A DNA stretch of 64,000 nucleotides from Brassica napus. Taxonomy: Eukaryota > Streptophyta > Magnoliopsida > Brassicales > Brassicaceae. The stretch covers positions 58,673,338 through 58,737,337 of the forward strand of contig NC_063452.1 in the NCBI RefSeq assembly GCF_020379485.1. Direction: 5' to 3'. Within the stretch, counting starts at the first letter, position 1; each line of letters begins with the position of its first letter. Both the position numbers and the translations under genes were made by a program. Below, in pieces: positions 45,931 to 56,601 of this stretch. Below the pieces are notes generated by a model that saw only the letters and a list, made by a program, of their open reading frames with translations, did no database searches and was not told the origin of the DNA.

Positions 45931-46975
45931 AAACTAGTCTGAGAATCATTATGAGGATGTCTGATGAGGAATTTGATCACCGTTGAGCAGCACTCTCTAC
46001 ACGTAGTCATTGGATATTTCACCATTTACAATTGTTATGTAACATTGTTATTCTAGAGTTACCTCTTTTACACTAGTTTCTTATCAGACCAAAAAAATCT
46101 GATCAGTACGCTTGAGTATAATATGTAATATCTATCTGAGTGACTAATAAATTTTGCTAATAAGAAGTACTAGCTCCCTCCTTCAGAAATATAAGATGCT
46201 TTAAGAGTTTTTGATGTTTTAAGATATAAAATACTTTTTATATATTCTTAGGTAACTTTTACTTTTATTAATTAAAAAGTTTATTTTATAGTCTATTTTA
46301 TAATTAGTTAAATGATTTTCAATTCATATTTTAGTTATATTTTAAAAACAAAAAAAAAGAATTTTTTTAGTAGTTGTGTATTTGTCAAAAACATCATATA
46401 TTGTGCAACATATGGGAGTATTTAGAAGAATATGATGTTGGAGTAAAAGTGGTTGTTATGTGAGGCGCCTAAAAACGGCACGCAGTTTATTCGTCCTAAT
46501 TTGGCAATAGCTTTCGCATGAGTAGCGTCACGTGAGTGTATCGCGTGTAGTGATGTGATGAGTCTGATGACATGTTAGATTGCGCACGTACCAACTTCGT
46601 GGAGGCGGCGGTTAGGGATTTGTAGCAAACCGGAAGACGGTGATAATCTCCGACAGAGACATGACCGGCCACCGATCGAAAAAGGAAATAAAAAAAAAGG
46701 CGACGATGGAGAAAATGCAAGAAAATTCAGATTCTTAATCATCGCAATTAATGGATCATCCATAAAGATAAAAAAAGTATTCGATTTAGCAAAGAGACTG
46801 CTAGATTATAAACTTTTAAACCAAAACGGATCATTATCAAAAAGGTAGCAGCCAGCTAGTTTATCTTAAAAAGTAAGGAGATGAACACAAAAAGAGAGAG
46901 AAGGCTACATAGCTCCAAAGTTGTACTTAAAAGCAACCTGAACAAAGACAAAACAAACTAAAAACAGAAAAGCAC
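45931..46975. other. Convergent interval between BRO1 gene and KNUCKLES
   Basis: It contains the BRO1 3' UTR and AT-rich DNA. No gene is recognised. Confidence 0.5.
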
Positions 46976-47440
46976 TCAGAGACGGAGCGAAAGATCCAGC
47001 TGTGGGCGCTCCTCTTCTTCTTCTTCCATGACGCCAGAAACCTCAAACGTATACCCATAAGGATACGGATACGGGTCGTACCCACTCACCATCGTCACCG
47101 TCTGTTGATCCGGTATGCTCCAGGACGATACTTGAGGTGGGTTAGGGTAAAGATTACACGGGTATGGAAGAAGGAAAGTGGCGTCGTCGAGGGTGTTTGG
47201 AGCATGATCAGAAACAACGCCGAGGTTGCGCCGAGCAGCGGCGCGTTCGCGTTTGTGTGCGTTCTGGTGACCGCCGAGAGCTTGGGAAGTGTAGAATTTG
47301 CGTGGACAGTACTGGCACGGGAAGAGACGGTGGATGGTCGGATGCTGAGCTCCGGAGAAGGAGTGTTTCTTGTTGGATGATCGATGTTTTGATGAAGGAC
47401 CGACGAAATGGTGGAGAGACGACGGCGGTGGCTCTGCCAT
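46976..47440 (-). CDS. KNU: KNUCKLES-like C2H2 zinc finger repressor
   Basis: A single exon encodes 154 residues starting [20 protein letters not shown]. One plant-type C2H2 finger, [20 protein letters not shown] followed by NAHKRE, has the invariant QALGGH. The C-terminus PQLDLSLRL is an EAR repression motif (LxLxL type). KNU is a nuclear repressor that ends WUSCHEL expression in floral meristems downstream of AGAMOUS. ATG 47440 is chosen because it matches the known N-terminus. The Asp/Tyr/Pro-rich stretch [16 protein letters not shown] before the acidic EEEEEE run is less conserved. It corresponds to At5g14010 by recall. Confidence 0.93.
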   Translation of the reverse strand: MAEPPPSSLHHFVGPSSKHRSSNKKHSFSGAQHPTIHRLFPCQYCPRKFYTSQALGGHQNAHKRERAAARRNLGVVSDHAPNTLDDATFLLPYPCNLYPNPPQVSSWSIPDQQTVTMVSGYDPYPYPYGYTFEVSGVMEEEEEERPQLDLSLRL

Positions 47441-48033
47441 TTTCAATTAGCTAGAGAGAGAGAGATGATGATGACTGTATAAACTGTGTGTGTGAGGTTG
47501 ATGGGGGTTTTATGGAAGGGTTTAAGCTGTCTCATCTTTGTTTGTTTGCATCGTTTGTTGCAGAGAATATCTGCTTTCAAGATTACGCTTTTGCCCTCAG
47601 TTTCTTCTCTCTCTAATTTTGCAGATCCCAATTCATCCTTTTTGCTCCATCCATACATGCATGGGATGCATATAATAGATACATACATGTACTTTCTCTC
47701 CAAGTTACATTTTTTTTTCCAAGTTACATTATGAGCAGATAAATTAAATTAATATAAAGGTATTAACAAAATTAAAGAAAATTAATTTGTAGCGTCGTTA
47801 AAGGAGTGGTATTGAGATGAGGAGACTGGAGACAGTACAAAAAATCGTTTAATTGGATAATGACATATAATGTTAACTGTGAATGCGTGTTGCCAATCGT
47901 TCTTTAATCTTTACAATCGTTTAATTGTCCAGTGAAAATAAATGATAAAAAAAAGATATATAAATATATAGCTTCAAAAAAGAAAAGATAAATTTAGAAA
48001 ATAGGAGATTGGTTGCTTTTTGTGTTTGGACTG
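47441..48033. other. KNUCKLES upstream region
   Basis: A GAGAGAGA tract directly precedes the start. No perfect CArG box was found by eye. A poly(T) micro-insertion lies at 47699-47730, about 260 bp upstream of the start. Confidence 0.45.
47699..47730. repeat. Poly(T) micro-insertion with 13-bp direct repeat
   Basis: TCCAAGTTACATT at 47699-47711 and 47718-47730. Only a run of six further T lies between the repeats, the most minimal of the scars in this window. Confidence 0.65.
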
Positions 48034-49265
48034 TTAGATCAGCTCCATTGGGGAGTTCTTAACACAAGTTTTTCACAAAAAGGAAAAAAAAATAAATGAA
48101 AAAGGCCCAAAAAATAAAGAACCGCTCCTTAATATGGACTTTCTAGAGCTTGTAAGAAGCCCTTACGTGGCAGTATGTTATTGGACCATGCATTAATTCC
48201 CCTCCTCTCCTTCGTCGAAGAAACACAAGCCTTCTATCTTTCCTCCGTTGATGAATCTTCTGAAAAAACACAGCCCTTCTTCGTCTCCCACATCGCAACG
48301 ATCGATCCGCGGAGGAGTTATCAGTTCATTTACCGATTCTCTAGCCTGTGACTCTGTGAGCGATGGATTCTACTTCTGCTCTCGTCGTCAAGGTTAATTT
48401 CTTTTCTTTACCCTCTGTTTTAGCTGTTGGTGATTCTGAGCTGCGATCGCGTCGATCTTTGTATCTGTTGCTCTAGGTTTACGAGATTTGTTGTCTCTTG
48501 TAATATCTCCTTTGTTTTTCGAATTTTTCCATGGATCGATTGTGTAACCGCCAGAAAATTGAAGCGGAGATTCAAATTTACTCTGTTAGTAGCATAAACC
48601 CTAAGAAATATTGTGCTTGATCGTGATCGTAATCGTGATCGCTACGCTTGTTTAAAACTTTTAATTCATTCATGTGAGTGTCTAGTTTTGGTTCATTTGT
48701 GTGATTGATAATATAAAGATTTCTTTGCAACTGCTTGTAGCAGCACGGTTGGCGAAATTGGTTACCGACAAAGTGATAACGCCACAGTCTGAACTACCAG
48801 TGTTGTACCCAAAGACTGGAGGCAATCTCCATTGTTTCACTGCGCTGACTCCATGTGTGGTGCTCGACATTCTCACACCTCCTTACAACGAAAGCTCTCG
48901 CAGGTCTTGCAGTTACTGTATGGACTATCCTTTCTCCACCTTCGGTATGCAAACTTTCTCCATCTTCAGAACAGAAGAACATTAAGTTTACTATGTTTTT
49001 TCTTTGGCCGATGGTTACTTCTCTTTGGTTTGATGTTTACTTATCTATGCGACTGGTAATAAGCTGATCATCAGCTTTGTTCTTGCTTATCTATGCGACT
49101 TGTAAAATTTTTTTTTTTTTTTAAGGAACCCCAAGGGGTTCTTCCATTGGAAGAGGAAAAAATAATTCCCCTTAACCAAGATTCTAATCTTGTCAAATCA
49201 CCTTATTTAATCTTAATTAAATCATTAGAACTCCTTAGAGGTCCTAATTGATGGACTTGCTCTTA
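48034..49265. mobile_element. Probable Harbinger-like element carrying a captured gene fragment
   Basis: The ends GATCAGCTCCATTG (from 48037) and, inverted, GAGCAAGTCCATCAA (ending 49262) match at about nine of thirteen positions. They are flanked by TTA at 48034-48036 and 49263-49265, a PIF/Harbinger-type duplication. Subterminal GGAGTTCT motifs occur on both sides. Inside are a 5' UTR-like CT-rich region, a short coding start at 48363-48392 with a GTTAAT donor, and a plant cysteine oxidase exon at 48741-48944. The inner ends near 48147 and 49115 also look TIR-like, so two smaller nested MITEs are an alternative reading. Confidence 0.45.
48741..48944 (+). pseudogene. Plant cysteine oxidase (PCO3-like) exon fragment
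   Basis: The exon encodes about 68 residues including RLAKLVTDKVITPQSELP, VLYPKTGGNLHCFTALTPCV and RSCSYCMDYPFSTF. These are the cupin second metal-binding His (HCF) and the C-terminal DYPFSTF of plant thiol dioxygenases that tag N-terminal Cys proteins for oxygen sensing. A TTGTAG acceptor precedes it and a GTATGC donor follows, so it was copied as DNA with intron borders. The N-terminal cupin half is absent. Reading on past the donor gives a stop at 48983-48985. Confidence 0.75.
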
Positions 49266-49332
49266 CATCCTGCAAAGAGAGATCTGTGCAGTACACATAC
49301 ACGAGTGAACACACCTCCAACTTTTTAGCTCA

Positions 49333-49428
49333 TTAGACCATGATTAACCTGAGGTTTTTAGAGTCGGGTTGTTTCTTAACTTCCACTAAGAATTTCATCC
49401 TAAAAACTTTGGATTAATCATGCTCTTA
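49333..49428. mobile_element. Very short Harbinger-like MITE, 90 bp
   Basis: Ends GACCATGATTAACCTGAGGT (from 49336) and, inverted, GAGCATGATTAATCCAAAGT (ending 49425) both continue into TTTTTAG. TTA flanks both sides (49333-49335, 49426-49428). It lies 67 bp beyond the captured-gene element. Confidence 0.75.
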
Positions 49429-49997
49429 AAGAATTTGAAATCGTTATCAAACACTTTTTTATTTAATGTTGTTATTAATGAGGTGTTTGCTTGATTGGTA
49501 TGATATGATAGTACCTTGTTGTTGTGATGGATGCCAAAGAAGAAAGAGGGTCAAAGTTCTAAGATGAAATTGCCAAACAAGGAAATGCTTCTATGTTTCT
49601 CCAACTCTCTTTATTCTTTCCATTCTCTCACTACTTACCTATCAGCTATCACTCTCGCAATTCTCATCATTGCCTCTCTTTTTTTTCGTATTGGATTTAT
49701 ACGCACCTTTACAAATGCCTGTTTTTGTTCATTATAAGCCCAATATTTTCATTTTTAAGGCCCATAAATGCTATGTTTATTGAGTTCAAGGAGCTCTCAG
49801 TAACAAAGCTTCACCCAAACCACTCTGTTAGTGGGCCTCTTTAAAATCAACAACAAATCTACTTCCCTTCAATCTTTCTCCTATTGCACTAGCACTTCAA
49901 AATCAGCTAGTATTATTATAAAAGATTTTTCAAAAATGCTAAACAATTGAGTAGAGCAGCTTCCTTCTTCTATGAATCTACGCTATTTTACTTCTTA

Positions 49998-50036
49998 AGT
50001 TCGGTGTTTTTTTTATCAAAAAAAAAAAGCTCGGTG
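49998..50036. repeat. Poly(T)/poly(A) micro-insertion with 9-bp imperfect repeat
   Basis: AGTTCGGTG at 49998-50006 and AGCTCGGTG at 50028-50036 enclose a T-run, ATC and an A-run. Confidence 0.5.
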
Positions 50037-50324
50037 GTTTTTAGGGTGATGTACTGATGTGCTAGACAACCACGACCATCCATTGAATTATGTAAATGAC
50101 TTTTTGTTTGCAAGAAGAACACAGAAACGAATGATATTTTCTTTAAAAAATCATTTGAACAGAAAATATCATGTTTATTCCATACATGGCCGGCTTGACA
50201 TTATAAACGGCCTTTGGTAAAAAAAATTTTAGGCCTTTATAATTAATTAAATTAAATTTTATTATTAAATATTATTAAATAAAAATATAAAAACTTATCT
50301 AAATTTATTAATTTGTTTGTATTT

Positions 50325-50380
50325 TGTAAATATATGAAATTAAGATTTTTTTTTTTGAAATATTGTGTAAATATGAAATT
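50325..50380. repeat. Weak poly(T) micro-insertion candidate
   Basis: TGTAAATATATGAAATT at 50325-50341 and TGTAAATATGAAATT at 50366-50380, differing by a 2-bp slip, flank AAGA plus a T-run plus GAAATATTG. AT-rich context lowers confidence. Confidence 0.4.
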
Positions 50381-51616
50381 GAAAGTGCAAAAAAAAAAAA
50401 ATTAGACCATTGTTGTTGAGAAAAAGAAAAATATTGGACCCCTTTATATCAATAAATTTGGTTGATTTTAGATGGACCATGGGTGAGTGCACTGCTGACC
50501 CTCCCACATGAGCCGCCCATAATTCTATATAACATTTTATTTAGGGAAATAGCATTCCAGCCAAGTATTTTTTTTAAACAAGTTTGTTTGTTGTAATATC
50601 CCGAGTTGTGATATATAGAAAAAGTTTTAAAAATTGATTTAACTACTTATGTCACCAAAGTTGACTTATCTTTTCTGTCACACATCTGTTTAGAAAGTGT
50701 AGAGTTAATCGTGCTTGAGTTGGAGTAGTGGAACGATGAATGACCTATTAGGAAGTGATTCGCGATACCGTGTGAATGAGACCAAAGTACAGGAAAATGT
50801 TATGCGGTGATTGCAGAGTCAGTAAACAAAACTTTCGAATCTTGAAAAATTAACGCACCGCCCGTCAAACGGGATGAGATCCACGGGTCGAGAGAACTGG
50901 CATGGATGGCCCATTAACCGTGGGCGGTAGGGATTCCATTTACTTTATTAATTTACTTTATTAATTCTCATAATGTAGTTATATGCCTAGATAATATAGT
51001 TATACACATGCCTAAATGATTGTTTATACTTCTATATGATCTGGGTGGTGATTAAGTCTTGGTTGAATCAATAAACGTTTGCTTAAAATTGAAGCAACCC
51101 ACATTAAATTCACCTTTTGTGTGCTGAAAATCAAATCTGCTTTGCTAAGCATATTCCAAAAGATCAATGGCGCCAAGTTACCTCTTCTCACACACAATAC
51201 ACAGACTTGTTCACATTTACTTTTCAATTAATTCCTCATCATCATTTCATTACTTGCTTCTTTTATTTAATGCAGGTAACTTTGTTACATTTTTTCTTCG
51301 ATTACATTTGAAAACCAAGGATTGCTTCGATTAAAAGCAAAAGAGGACCTGTTTACGGTAATATGTGTGGGAAAGAGGAGAAACCTAGATTGCCTTAATC
51401 GATGTTGTCTTTTTGTGGATAGTACATTGGAAGATGGTGCACATTGCACATGTGACTTGTCTTTGACCTTCTACACCCATTTTTTAAGAAATGTAGTCAT
51501 GTAGACAACAAAATCGACACAAGCTTCGGTATTTTCAATCATTATAATGGTCACATCCATACCCATGTTATGTCCCCACTCTGTTCTTCTTACATAAACT
51601 AAGTTCAATCTTTCAA

Positions 51617-51664
51617 CTCTCTCTCTTTTTTCTTTTTTTTTTGACTAAGCTCTCTCTCTTTTTT
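51617..51664. repeat. Poly(T) micro-insertion with 15-bp direct repeat
   Basis: CTCTCTCTCTTTTTT at 51617-51631 and 51650-51664. The insert is C, a T-run and GACTAAG. The simple-sequence target means slippage cannot be fully excluded, but GACTAAG is not part of the simple repeat. Confidence 0.55.
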
Positions 51665-52446
51665 GTTTTTGAATCGAACCTTTTTGTTAGCACACAAGTT
51701 ACATGTCTTTTTCTACATATATAGTTGACAAAGTTTTGGGTACATGTTTTCTCTAACAAATCTTGAAATTTATTGCTCTTATATTTTAATCACATTGTTT
51801 CCATGGTATACAACTCACACACACATTACTAAGTTTAAAACAATCACGTCCACCATTTTGGTTTCTAAACATTTTTTAAAATGTGTCAGCGACACGAAGA
51901 AACGTTAGCTTCTCGACAACCCATGCGATGGCTTCTTTTATTTAAATTTCAGTTTCAACTCTTTCTTCTGTCTCTTTGTGCTATCAAACACACCATTTTT
52001 ATATGTCACCCATCCATCTATATAAAATATCTTATGTGCATCAACTTGTTTTATAACTTAATACAAAATTCCTCTCAGTCTCATATGTAACACATACATT
52101 TAGATGCTATGGATCTTTTGTTTTGTTTGAAAAGAAAGGGAATCAAGTTCTCATCCAAGAAAAATAAAATTTATCTTTTTCATTTAAATCAACTTTAGTT
52201 GGTCTTACACGGCTATATCGCTTTTAACTCCATGATAATGTTAAAAGAACTTCAAGTAAAAGTTAACAAGTTTGACACATATTTGGTTTGCTCAACAAAT
52301 CTCCACTCACACAATACTTTTGGATCAAAACAACCCCTTAGCCTCCTTTTACTTGTTTCTCTAACAAATGAATTAAGAAGTGGAAACTTTTTAAAATAGC
52401 TTGAAAGAAACATAAGTGGAGTAGGTTAGGGTTAAGGAGCAACGTT

Positions 52447-53263
52447 TTAAATAATGCTCCCTGACTCATCAGCTGAGGTAGGAGGAGAGGGAGGTGGAGG
52501 ACCGGTTTCATGATCTGACCCAATCGTAAAGTCGATGCAACTCAAGTTTTCTTCTTCTGCATCATCTCTCCCTCTTGATTTCCTCTGCCTTTTTCCTTTG
52601 GATGCTTTCCTCTCATGCACATTGTACACCGCCCACTCACCAGACACCTGCTTTTTATGTACCAAGAATAAACACATTAGTCCAAAGTCTTTCTTTCTTA
52701 TTATAGTGGAGAACTAATGGTGTACCTTTGTTGATGCAAATCCGGCAAGGCAATACTCTGTCATGTTCCATCTAGTTTTGTTGAGTTTAGAAGATGCTTT
52801 GTTTGTTTCATGGAAAGCAAGTGTTCTTCTAATCCCAACTGTTCTACCACAGGCAATGATTTCTCTCTCTTTCCCAATAGGTTTCCAATAACCATCATCA
52901 GATGAAATCTTGATTCTACTTGAGACTTCTCTTCTCTTCTTGGAAAAGAAGTACCTCTTCTTCTCCTCTAGATCACCTGAGAAAGAACCCTTTCAGTTTT
53001 AGCTTCAGGCAACACACGGATATATATATAGACCATAGACATGCACACACATATATAGGATATAGAAGAAGAAAGAGACCTGGGAAAGTAAGAGGATGAG
53101 AGAAGAAGACGTCAAAGACAGGGATGATGGAGGAAGGCAAAGGAGAAGCAAAGGCCTTTGGGAGCAAGTAATGAAGGATAAGCTCCTGGTCCGTTGGATG
53201 AAATCTGTATCCAATTGGTAGTTTCATGCTTCTATTCACCATTGTCCCCTTCTCCACCTCCAT
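52447..53263 (-). CDS. NAC084: NAC-domain transcription factor, NAC084-like
   Basis: Three exons on the minus strand, 53263-53080, 52976-52726 and 52647-52447, sum to 636 nt (211 aa). NAC subdomain A is LPIGYRFHPTDQELILHYL. Subdomain B is diverged (IIPVFDVFFSHPLTFPG). Subdomain C starts GDLEEKKRYFFSKKRREVSS, and DGYWKPIGKEREI, RRTLAFHETN and TRWNMTEYCLAG follow. Subdomain E is VSGEWAVYNVHERK. The short Pro/Ser-rich tail with no obvious membrane segment suggests a nuclear regulator of unknown target. The first junction splits the Gly codon of PGDLEEK, as in other NAC genes. It corresponds to At5g14000 by recall. Confidence 0.88.
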
Positions 53264-53880
53264 ATCTTCTCTCTTCTTCCAATACTGTTTCTCTAAAGAG
53301 AAAGCACGGGGAGCGAAAGAGAGAGAAGGAGAGAAGGAAGACTTGTGTAACGTTTTGTTTTGTGGGCTTCGCAGGCTAAATGACAGTAGGAGAGGTTCTT
53401 TATATATGTGTATATCCTCACGAGTACACTTACATATATGAATATATTATAGATGTGTAATATAAATGGTAGAAGAAGTGGCTCATTTGTCAGAGAACAT
53501 TTATTTAGTTTCATAATAAGAAGTGGATGAGAATGAGTAGGGGAAAAGGAAGGTGCTTATGAGTGATGTTCATTGACTTCTAAATAAAAATTGAGAAGAA
53601 AATGTCATTTCTATTCCTAATTTTTATAAAAAAGAGATGAAAGGAAGAGAGAAACGTGCAAGTTTGGGGTTTCTCCATTTGAAAAGGGTTTTCTTTTTGG
53701 ACCCTTTCACTTCCTACCATTTGATCATCCTCTGCCTCTACAATCTAACTAATATTTTGAATGATGTTCAATGTATTTGTATGTGTGAAGAAGATACGAA
53801 ACTATGTGAGTATATGAGATACAACACCGCCTACATGTTCCCCTTGCTGGTTTAGTCGATTGAAGTAAGTCAGGGCAGAC

Positions 53881-53923
53881 TTGAATATAGACTCTTTTTT
53901 TTTTAACAACTTGAATATAGACC
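53881..53923. repeat. Poly(T) micro-insertion with 13-bp direct repeat
   Basis: CTTGAATATAGAC at 53881-53893 and 53911-53923. The insert is TC, a T-run and AACAA. Confidence 0.7.
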
Positions 53924-54007
53924 TTTCAAAAATAATTAAAGCTTAGCAGGCCTAATTGTTCTTTGGGCTTCTGTGGGCTTTTCTTTTCTCCAACTATATA
54001 TTTTTCT

Positions 54008-54050
54008 ACAACTAACCAATTTTTTTTTTTGCTAAAACAACTAACCAATT
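54008..54050. repeat. Poly(T) micro-insertion with 14-bp direct repeat
   Basis: ACAACTAACCAATT at 54008-54021 and 54037-54050. The insert is a run of nine T plus GCTAAA; on the minus strand this is TTTAGC followed by an A-run. Confidence 0.75.
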
Positions 54051-54540
54051 AAATTTCTCGGTATTCCATTTACCTTCGTTTTAATAATAAAAACATGGGT
54101 CATCAAGAAATAAAGCATGGTTTATGCATGCACGTATAGAGTTATGTGAAGAAGGTGCGTGCGCACCATACTCCCACGTTACCCGCTTTTTCATTAAATC
54201 ATTGTTCATAAACGCATATATCATCACTTCCCTTTGAATTTTAATATTTCGTGAACAAAATATATTTTAAAAAATTAAATTAATTACGAGGTTTTTATAA
54301 CCTTGGTTAAAAATAGAGAGTACACGGTATTGGTGTTGGAAACGAAAGAAAAAGTCAACACGGTCGACCACCAACAAAAAAAAAAAGGCTCCCCTACTTC
54401 TTCGATATAGCCCATTGCGACCATCTCCACATCACCTCTCTAACCACACAATCCCAAAGTCTAAACGAAAGCAAAACACATGAATCTCCCCTTCCTCACC
54501 ATCACCATTTTTCAAAGCTTTACGTAGATAACAAGATTCC

Positions 54541-56601
54541 ATGGAGAAGAACGACGACAAGGACCCTGATCATAACGACAAATCCATTATAGAAGAGAAA
54601 GCCGACGTCGTTTCAGATGCTCATCCCCCTGATGAGTCTGATGGTATCAGTAAAGAGAATGTAGACGTTGGCAATGCAGAGACAGAACACGATCCAGAAG
54701 ACAATGTCGAGTCACAAGGAGAAGAGACTCATCAACAAACACTCGAGTCATTGTCTGAAGAACTCGACCAGCTTCTCTCCAGTCTCTCCCTTCACAAGGA
54801 GGAGCACAAAGACGACAACACCGAGGAGAAAGAGAAAGGAGATCAAGAAGATGATGATTACTTTCAGATCCCACAGTTTGTTGGCAAGTTCTTGGATCTT
54901 CTCGAGGACAAACTCTCCAAATACGACTCTGGGGAGCCAAAGACAGTATGGTACCAAGATCAAGAAGAAGTGTCTTCCCTTCTCGAAGCAGTGGATCGTG
55001 TCTCGAATCTCATGAGACTTTTGCTCAACACCAAATCATGTTTGGACCATCACGAGCCCTTGATCAACCACGCCGGATCCATCCAGCAGCGTGCGATGGC
55101 CTTCTTGGAAGACGAGTTCCGCATCCTTCTAGAAGAGTCCGTGATCAAAGAGACCGCATTGGTCACTGACGACGCCGGCAGCCAGAGGAAGAGCACGGAG
55201 GACGCGGTGGTCTCTCAAGATCAAGACCAGGTGACTGCTCCAGAACCTGGCGATCAGGAGATTGAGTACCCTGGCTACTCGGAGGACGTGGTTGTCTTGC
55301 TGAGGAAAATAGCGGAGAAGATGAAAGCGGCAGGGTACGGTTGGGAATGCAGAGAGGTTTACTTGGTCGGGAGGAGGAACATCTTGATGCGGACCTTGAA
55401 ACAGGACTGCGAGTTCGAGAAAGTAAGCATCGACGAGGTGCAGAAGATGAGCTGGGGTGAGCTGGAGAGAGAGATCCCTATCTGGACCAAGACTTTCAAG
55501 AACTGCTCTTCCCTCTTCTTCCCTGGGGAGCTCAAACTCGCGGCGAAGATCTTCCCGGGGGACGAAGGGAGCTTGTTCTGCATCGTGGCGCACGGTCTCA
55601 CCATCCAGTTCTTGGGGTTCGCAGAGGCCGTGGCCATGACCAAGCGCTCCACTGAGAAACTCTTCAAGATTCTTGATATTTATGAGACTCTTAGGGACAG
55701 TTTCCCACCCATGGAGGAGCTCTTCCCACAAGAGCTCCGCAGCGAGCTGAGGAACGAGGTGACCAGCGCTCGCTCCCGCTTAGGAGAGAGCGCTATCAAC
55801 ATATTCTCGGATTTGGAAAACTCTATCAAATCGGATTCTAGCAAGACTCCAGTGCCGGGAGGAGCCGTGCATCCGTTAACTAGGTACACCATGAACTACC
55901 TCAAGTACTCATGCGAATACAAAGACACGTTGGAGCAAGTGTTCAAGAGCCACTCGAAGATGGAGCAAGAGGAAGAGGTGCCTGCGAATAACTCGGCCTG
56001 CTCGGCCTTTGCGAGTCAGCTGATGAGGATAATGGACCTACTAGACGGGAACATGGAGGCGAAGTCGAAGCTCTACAAGGACATACCGCTTAGCTGCATC
56101 TTCATGATGAACAACGGGAGGTACATAGTGCAGAAGATCAAAGGCTCGGCGGAGATACACGAGGTGATGGGAGACACGTGGTGCAGGAGGAGGTCGTCGG
56201 AGCTGAGGAACTACCACAAAAGCTACCAGAGAGAGACCTGGGGGAAGCTGCTTGGGTTCTTAGGACACGAGGGGCTGATGCACAACGGGAAGATAGTGAA
56301 GCCTAATCTCAAGGAGAGGTTCAAGAGCTTTAATGCGACTTTTGATGAGATACATAAGACGCAGACTACGTGGGTGATTAATGATGAGCAGCTGCAGAGC
56401 GAGCTGAGGGTTTCTATAACCGCGGTTATGATACCTGCTTACAGGGCTTTTATGGCTAGGTTTGGACAATACTTGGATCCTGGTCGCCAGACTGAGAAGT
56501 ATGTCAAGTACCAGCCTGAGGATATTGAGGATCTCATTGACGAGCTCTTCGAGGGCAACACTTCATCCTCTTCAACTGCTACCGCCAAGCGAAGAACATA
56601 G
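54541..56601 (+). CDS. EXO70C2: Exocyst subunit EXO70C2-like
   Basis: A single exon encodes 686 residues, near the Arabidopsis EXO70C2 length (At5g13990 by recall); most plant EXO70 genes are intronless. The first 100 residues are acidic and low complexity, typical of the EXO70C clade. The helical Exo70 domain follows from about residue 240 to the end, with landmarks WECREVYLVGRRNILMRTLK, FPGELKLAAKIFPGDEG, HPLTRYTMNYLKYSCEYKDT and SCIFMMNNGRYIVQKIKGS. EXO70C2 is expressed in pollen and root hair cells and restrains tip growth. It does not appear to work as a typical exocyst subunit at the membrane. No intron or break is seen. Confidence 0.93.
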   Translation: MEKNDDKDPDHNDKSIIEEKADVVSDAHPPDESDGISKENVDVGNAETEHDPEDNVESQGEETHQQTLESLSEELDQLLSSLSLHKEEHKDDNTEEKEKGDQEDDDYFQIPQFVGKFLDLLEDKLSKYDSGEPKTVWYQDQEEVSSLLEAVDRVSNLMRLLLNTKSCLDHHEPLINHAGSIQQRAMAFLEDEFRILLEESVIKETALVTDDAGSQRKSTEDAVVSQDQDQVTAPEPGDQEIEYPGYSEDVVVLLRKIAEKMKAAGYGWECREVYLVGRRNILMRTLKQDCEFEKVSIDEVQKMSWGELEREIPIWTKTFKNCSSLFFPGELKLAAKIFPGDEGSLFCIVAHGLTIQFLGFAEAVAMTKRSTEKLFKILDIYETLRDSFPPMEELFPQELRSELRNEVTSARSRLGESAINIFSDLENSIKSDSSKTPVPGGAVHPLTRYTMNYLKYSCEYKDTLEQVFKSHSKMEQEEEVPANNSACSAFASQLMRIMDLLDGNMEAKSKLYKDIPLSCIFMMNNGRYIVQKIKGSAEIHEVMGDTWCRRRSSELRNYHKSYQRETWGKLLGFLGHEGLMHNGKIVKPNLKERFKSFNATFDEIHKTQTTWVINDEQLQSELRVSITAVMIPAYRAFMARFGQYLDPGRQTEKYVKYQPEDIEDLIDELFEGNTSSSSTATAKRRT

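Larger units (their letters stand above)
49429..52446. other. AT-rich intergenic region before the NAC gene
   Basis: No gene is recognised in 3 kb. It contains two clear poly(A/T) micro-insertions (49998-50036, 51617-51664) and a weaker one near 50325-50380. A stretch at 50190-50520 has GGCCGGCTTGAC at one end and an inverted GGGCGGCTCATG at the other. That could be a degenerate TIR element, but there is no matching duplication. Confidence 0.45.
53264..54540. other. Divergent promoter region NAC/EXO70C2
   Basis: No extra gene is seen. It contains two poly(T) micro-insertions within 170 bp (53881-53923 and 54008-54050). Confidence 0.5.

Noticed and set aside
50190..50520. Possible degenerate hAT element with GGCCGGCTTGAC ends
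   Set aside because: End similarity is short and there is no matching 8-bp duplication.
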